In this document: positions 62,368-64,000 of the stretch, piece after piece
Numbering within the stretch: the stretch's first letter is position 1
Layout: each line of letters opens with the position of its first letter
NCBI RefSeq assembly: GCF_011777505.1
Contig: NZ_JAATJT010000002.1
Coordinates: 558,001 to 622,000 of the forward strand
Source: Gaetbulibacter sp. S0825
Lineage (GTDB): Bacteria > Bacteroidota > Bacteroidia > Flavobacteriales > Flavobacteriaceae
Direction: 5' to 3'
Length of the DNA: 64,000 bases
Made by a program: the position numbers and the translations under genes
The notes under the pieces: model-generated
Databases searched by the model: none
Told to the model about the DNA's origin: nothing
The model's input: the letters and a program-made list of their open reading frames with translations, nothing else

Positions 62368-62801
62368 AGTTAGAAAATAATTGGAAATACAAAAGCTTAG
62401 AAAGCCTTGAAAAGCGTAATTGGGATTTTTTAAGTAATGAAGAAAGTTATCTTTTGACGACTTGCTATAAATTGACAAAGAAACCTGTAGGAGATTTTGA
62501 TGTTGAAGATTTGAGAATTATGATAGGTCAAAGTATAGGTCTTGATTTTCTAATCCCATTAGCAATTGAAGTTTTAGACAATGACATATTAGCTGAAGGA
62601 CATTTTTACGAAGGAGATTTATTAAAAAGTGTTTTGACATCCGATATTAAATATTGGAAAAGAGAAAAATCAAATTGGGAAATATTTTGCAAACTTATGG
62701 AGAATAATTTAAGAAAACTAAATGATTTTGATACAACTAGAAGTATAAAGAAGGGCTGGTTTGACAGCTATTCAAACTTTAAAAAGATAAATAATAATTA
62801 A
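62364..62801 (+). CDS. CDI-immunity-like protein inserted in the his operon
   Basis: 145 residues. Not a histidine enzyme. The pattern ([17 protein letters not shown], then [61 protein letters not shown]) matches my memory of the contact-dependent growth inhibition immunity family (PF18593-type CdiI). Acts in the cytoplasm to neutralise a toxin if the family call is right. No toxin is visible nearby. Its start overlaps hisH by 4 bp and it ends 29 bp before hisA, so it is cotranscribed with the pathway under histidine attenuation. Confidence 0.75.
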   Translation: MKLENNWKYKSLESLEKRNWDFLSNEESYLLTTCYKLTKKPVGDFDVEDLRIMIGQSIGLDFLIPLAIEVLDNDILAEGHFYEGDLLKSVLTSDIKYWKREKSNWEIFCKLMENNLRKLNDFDTTRSIKKGWFDSYSNFKKINNN

Positions 62802-62830
62802 TGAGATTACGGCCTTCGCAGGAAATAAAT

Positions 62831-63559
62831 ATGAGAATAATCCCAGCAATAGACATCATAGAAGGAAAATGTGTAAGACTCACTAAAGGTGATTATAACA
62901 CAAAAAAAATATATAATGAAAATCCTTTAGAAGTTGCAAAACTATTTGAAGATTCAGGAATTGAGTTTTTGCATGTGGTTGACTTAGATGGTGCTAAAGC
63001 AAGCCATATAGTTAATTATAAAGTACTCGAACAAATTGCCACTAAAACCAATCTTAAGATTGATTTTGGAGGTGGACTTAAGTCTAATGAAGACTTGAAA
63101 ATCGCTTTTGAATCTGGTGCTAATCAAATTACAGGAGGCAGTATTGCTGTTAAGAACCCTGCTATTTTTGAATCTTGGATTAGTACTTATGGTTCAAATA
63201 AAATAATTCTTGGTGCAGACTGCAATAACGAAAAAATTGCAGTTGCTGGATGGCAAGAAGAAAGCGAACTTGATGTCATTCCATTCATAAAGGAATATCA
63301 ATCTAAAGATATTCAATATGTGATTTGTACTGACATTTCAAAAGATGGTATGCTTGAGGGACCATCATTTGATTTGTACAAACGTATTTTGTCAGAAACT
63401 AATCAAAGCCTCAAACTCATAGCGTCAGGTGGAATTTCAACTTTCGAAGAACTCCCAAAACTCAAAGAGCTAGGGTGTGGAGGCGTTATTATTGGTAAAG
63501 CTATTTATGAAAATAGAATCAGTTTAAAACAGTTAGAACAATTTATACTAAACAATTAA
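62831..63559 (+). CDS. hisA: ProFAR isomerase
   Basis: 242 residues from ATG at 62831 ([17 protein letters not shown]), where HisA usually starts. An in-frame ATG at 62801 would add ten residues ([10 protein letters not shown]) encoded by a GC-richer stretch that looks like an insertion scar. TIM barrel: catalytic Asp8 in [39 protein letters not shown], second catalytic Asp in [20 protein letters not shown], and [32 protein letters not shown]. Confidence 0.94.
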   Translation: MRIIPAIDIIEGKCVRLTKGDYNTKKIYNENPLEVAKLFEDSGIEFLHVVDLDGAKASHIVNYKVLEQIATKTNLKIDFGGGLKSNEDLKIAFESGANQITGGSIAVKNPAIFESWISTYGSNKIILGADCNNEKIAVAGWQEESELDVIPFIKEYQSKDIQYVICTDISKDGMLEGPSFDLYKRILSETNQSLKLIASGGISTFEELPKLKELGCGGVIIGKAIYENRISLKQLEQFILNN

Positions 63560-63560
63560 A

Positions 63561-64000
63561 ATGCTAGCAAAACGAATCATACCATGTTTAGATATAAAAA
63601 ACGGAAGAACCGTTAAAGGTGTCAATTTTGTAAATCTTATTGATGCAGGTGACCCTGTTGAATTAGCTAAACAATATGCTATAGAAGGTGCAGACGAACT
63701 TGTGTTTCTAGACATCTCAGCGACACTTGAAGGAAGAGCAACAACTTTAGAAATGGTTTTGCGAGTTGCTGAGCAGGTAAATATTCCTTTTACAGTTGGT
63801 GGTGGTATTTCATCTGTTGAAGATGTTGATGCATTATTAAAACATGGAGCAGACAAAATATCGATTAACTCGTCAGCAGTTAAAAATCCTGATTTAATTA
63901 ATGAGCTATCCAATAAATTTGGATCTCAGTGTATTGTTGTAGCTATTGATGCAAAGCAAATTGATAATGATTGGATTGTGCATTTAGCAGGAGGGACTAT
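63561..64000 (+). CDS. hisF: Imidazole glycerol phosphate synthase subunit HisF, partial
   Basis: Reads [23 protein letters not shown] from 63561 and stays open to the window edge, so the C-terminal part is cut. Catalytic Asp11 in [10 protein letters not shown], phosphate loop [54 protein letters not shown] and [12 protein letters not shown] are all seen. Two bp after hisA. hisI/hisE probably follow outside the window. Confidence 0.95.
   Translation, partial: MLAKRIIPCLDIKNGRTVKGVNFVNLIDAGDPVELAKQYAIEGADELVFLDISATLEGRATTLEMVLRVAEQVNIPFTVGGGISSVEDVDALLKHGADKISINSSAVKNPDLINELSNKFGSQCIVVAIDAKQIDNDWIVHLAGGT

Noticed and set aside
63548-63913. 121-codon minus-strand frame at the window end
   Set aside because: It is antisense to hisF, which is clearly recognisable on the plus strand and continues past the edge.
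1-64000. tRNA, rRNA, transposase, prophage or restriction system
   Set aside because: Looked for conserved RNA boxes, transposase motifs and terminal repeats; none seen.

Overview
This window is chromosomal DNA from a member of the Bacteroidota, almost certainly the family Flavobacteriaceae. The base composition is AT-rich. Many genes follow the phylum-specific -7 promoter motif TAnnTTTG. The gene content also fits: a fused lpxC-fabZ, a PorX-type response regulator with a PglZ domain, a protein with a type IX secretion (T9SS) C-terminal sorting domain, and a LuxC-like acyl-CoA reductase beside a 2[4Fe-4S] ferredoxin. The genus cannot be fixed from what I can see; marine genera of the Winogradskyella/Lacinutrix/Olleya type would fit.

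Layout. 0-13.8 kb is mostly housekeeping: two small envelope or hypothetical genes, serA-serC (serine synthesis), acyl-CoA reductase/ferredoxin, a carboxypeptidase-regulatory-like secreted protein, ychF, an SRPBCC protein, an outer-membrane-type protein and parE-parC (topoisomerase IV). 13.8-15.5 kb is an accessory islet inserted between parC and terC. It holds a frameshifted GNAT acetyltransferase, an NTF2-like secreted protein and a small membrane protein, all on the minus strand. They are separated by two ~125-bp imperfect inverted-repeat elements, and one unit is bounded by a perfect 14-bp direct repeat; it looks like a gene-cassette array. 15.5-22.9 kb holds terC, a lipoprotein, a small XRE repressor divergent from an M14 carboxypeptidase with a cluster of TTTACAATTGTAAA operators, an Lrp/AsnC regulator, a DinB-like protein, aroB, proline dehydrogenase and a FemAB/GNAT protein.

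22.9-38.7 kb is a capsule/exopolysaccharide locus on the minus strand. It comprises wzx, wzy, asnB-type amidotransferase, GT4, a small PglC-type phosphoglycosyl transferase, an atypical PLP-fold protein, FemAB/GNAT, NodB deacetylase, a DegT aminotransferase, a WbpM/CapD dehydratase, a Wza-like export lipoprotein and a Wzc tyrosine autokinase. It is followed by a divergent 930-residue T9SS cargo protein with six ~70-residue repeats. 41.8-46.4 kb holds alanine dehydrogenase, a small overlapping secreted peptide/membrane protein pair, tsaE and porX. 46.4-53.5 kb holds an HD phosphohydrolase, the lipid A genes lpxD-lpxC/fabZ-lpxA, efp, a second lpxD-like gene and sucD. fabG, a large membrane VWA-like protein and a prohibitin-family protein follow.

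From 57.3 kb to the edge is a histidine operon (hisG-D-C-B-H-[X]-A-F, hisF cut by the window end). It has a clear attenuator: an 18-codon leader peptide with five His codons, a competing antiterminator and an intrinsic terminator. Gene X, between hisH and hisA, resembles contact-dependent-inhibition immunity proteins and is foreign to the pathway.

The features most worth following up are the cassette-like islet at 13.8-15.5 kb, the immunity-like gene inside the his operon, the his attenuator, the XRE/M14 operator cluster, and the small secreted peptide with its TACGG-N5-CCGTA upstream motif. No tRNA, rRNA, CRISPR array, transposase or integrase gene was seen.
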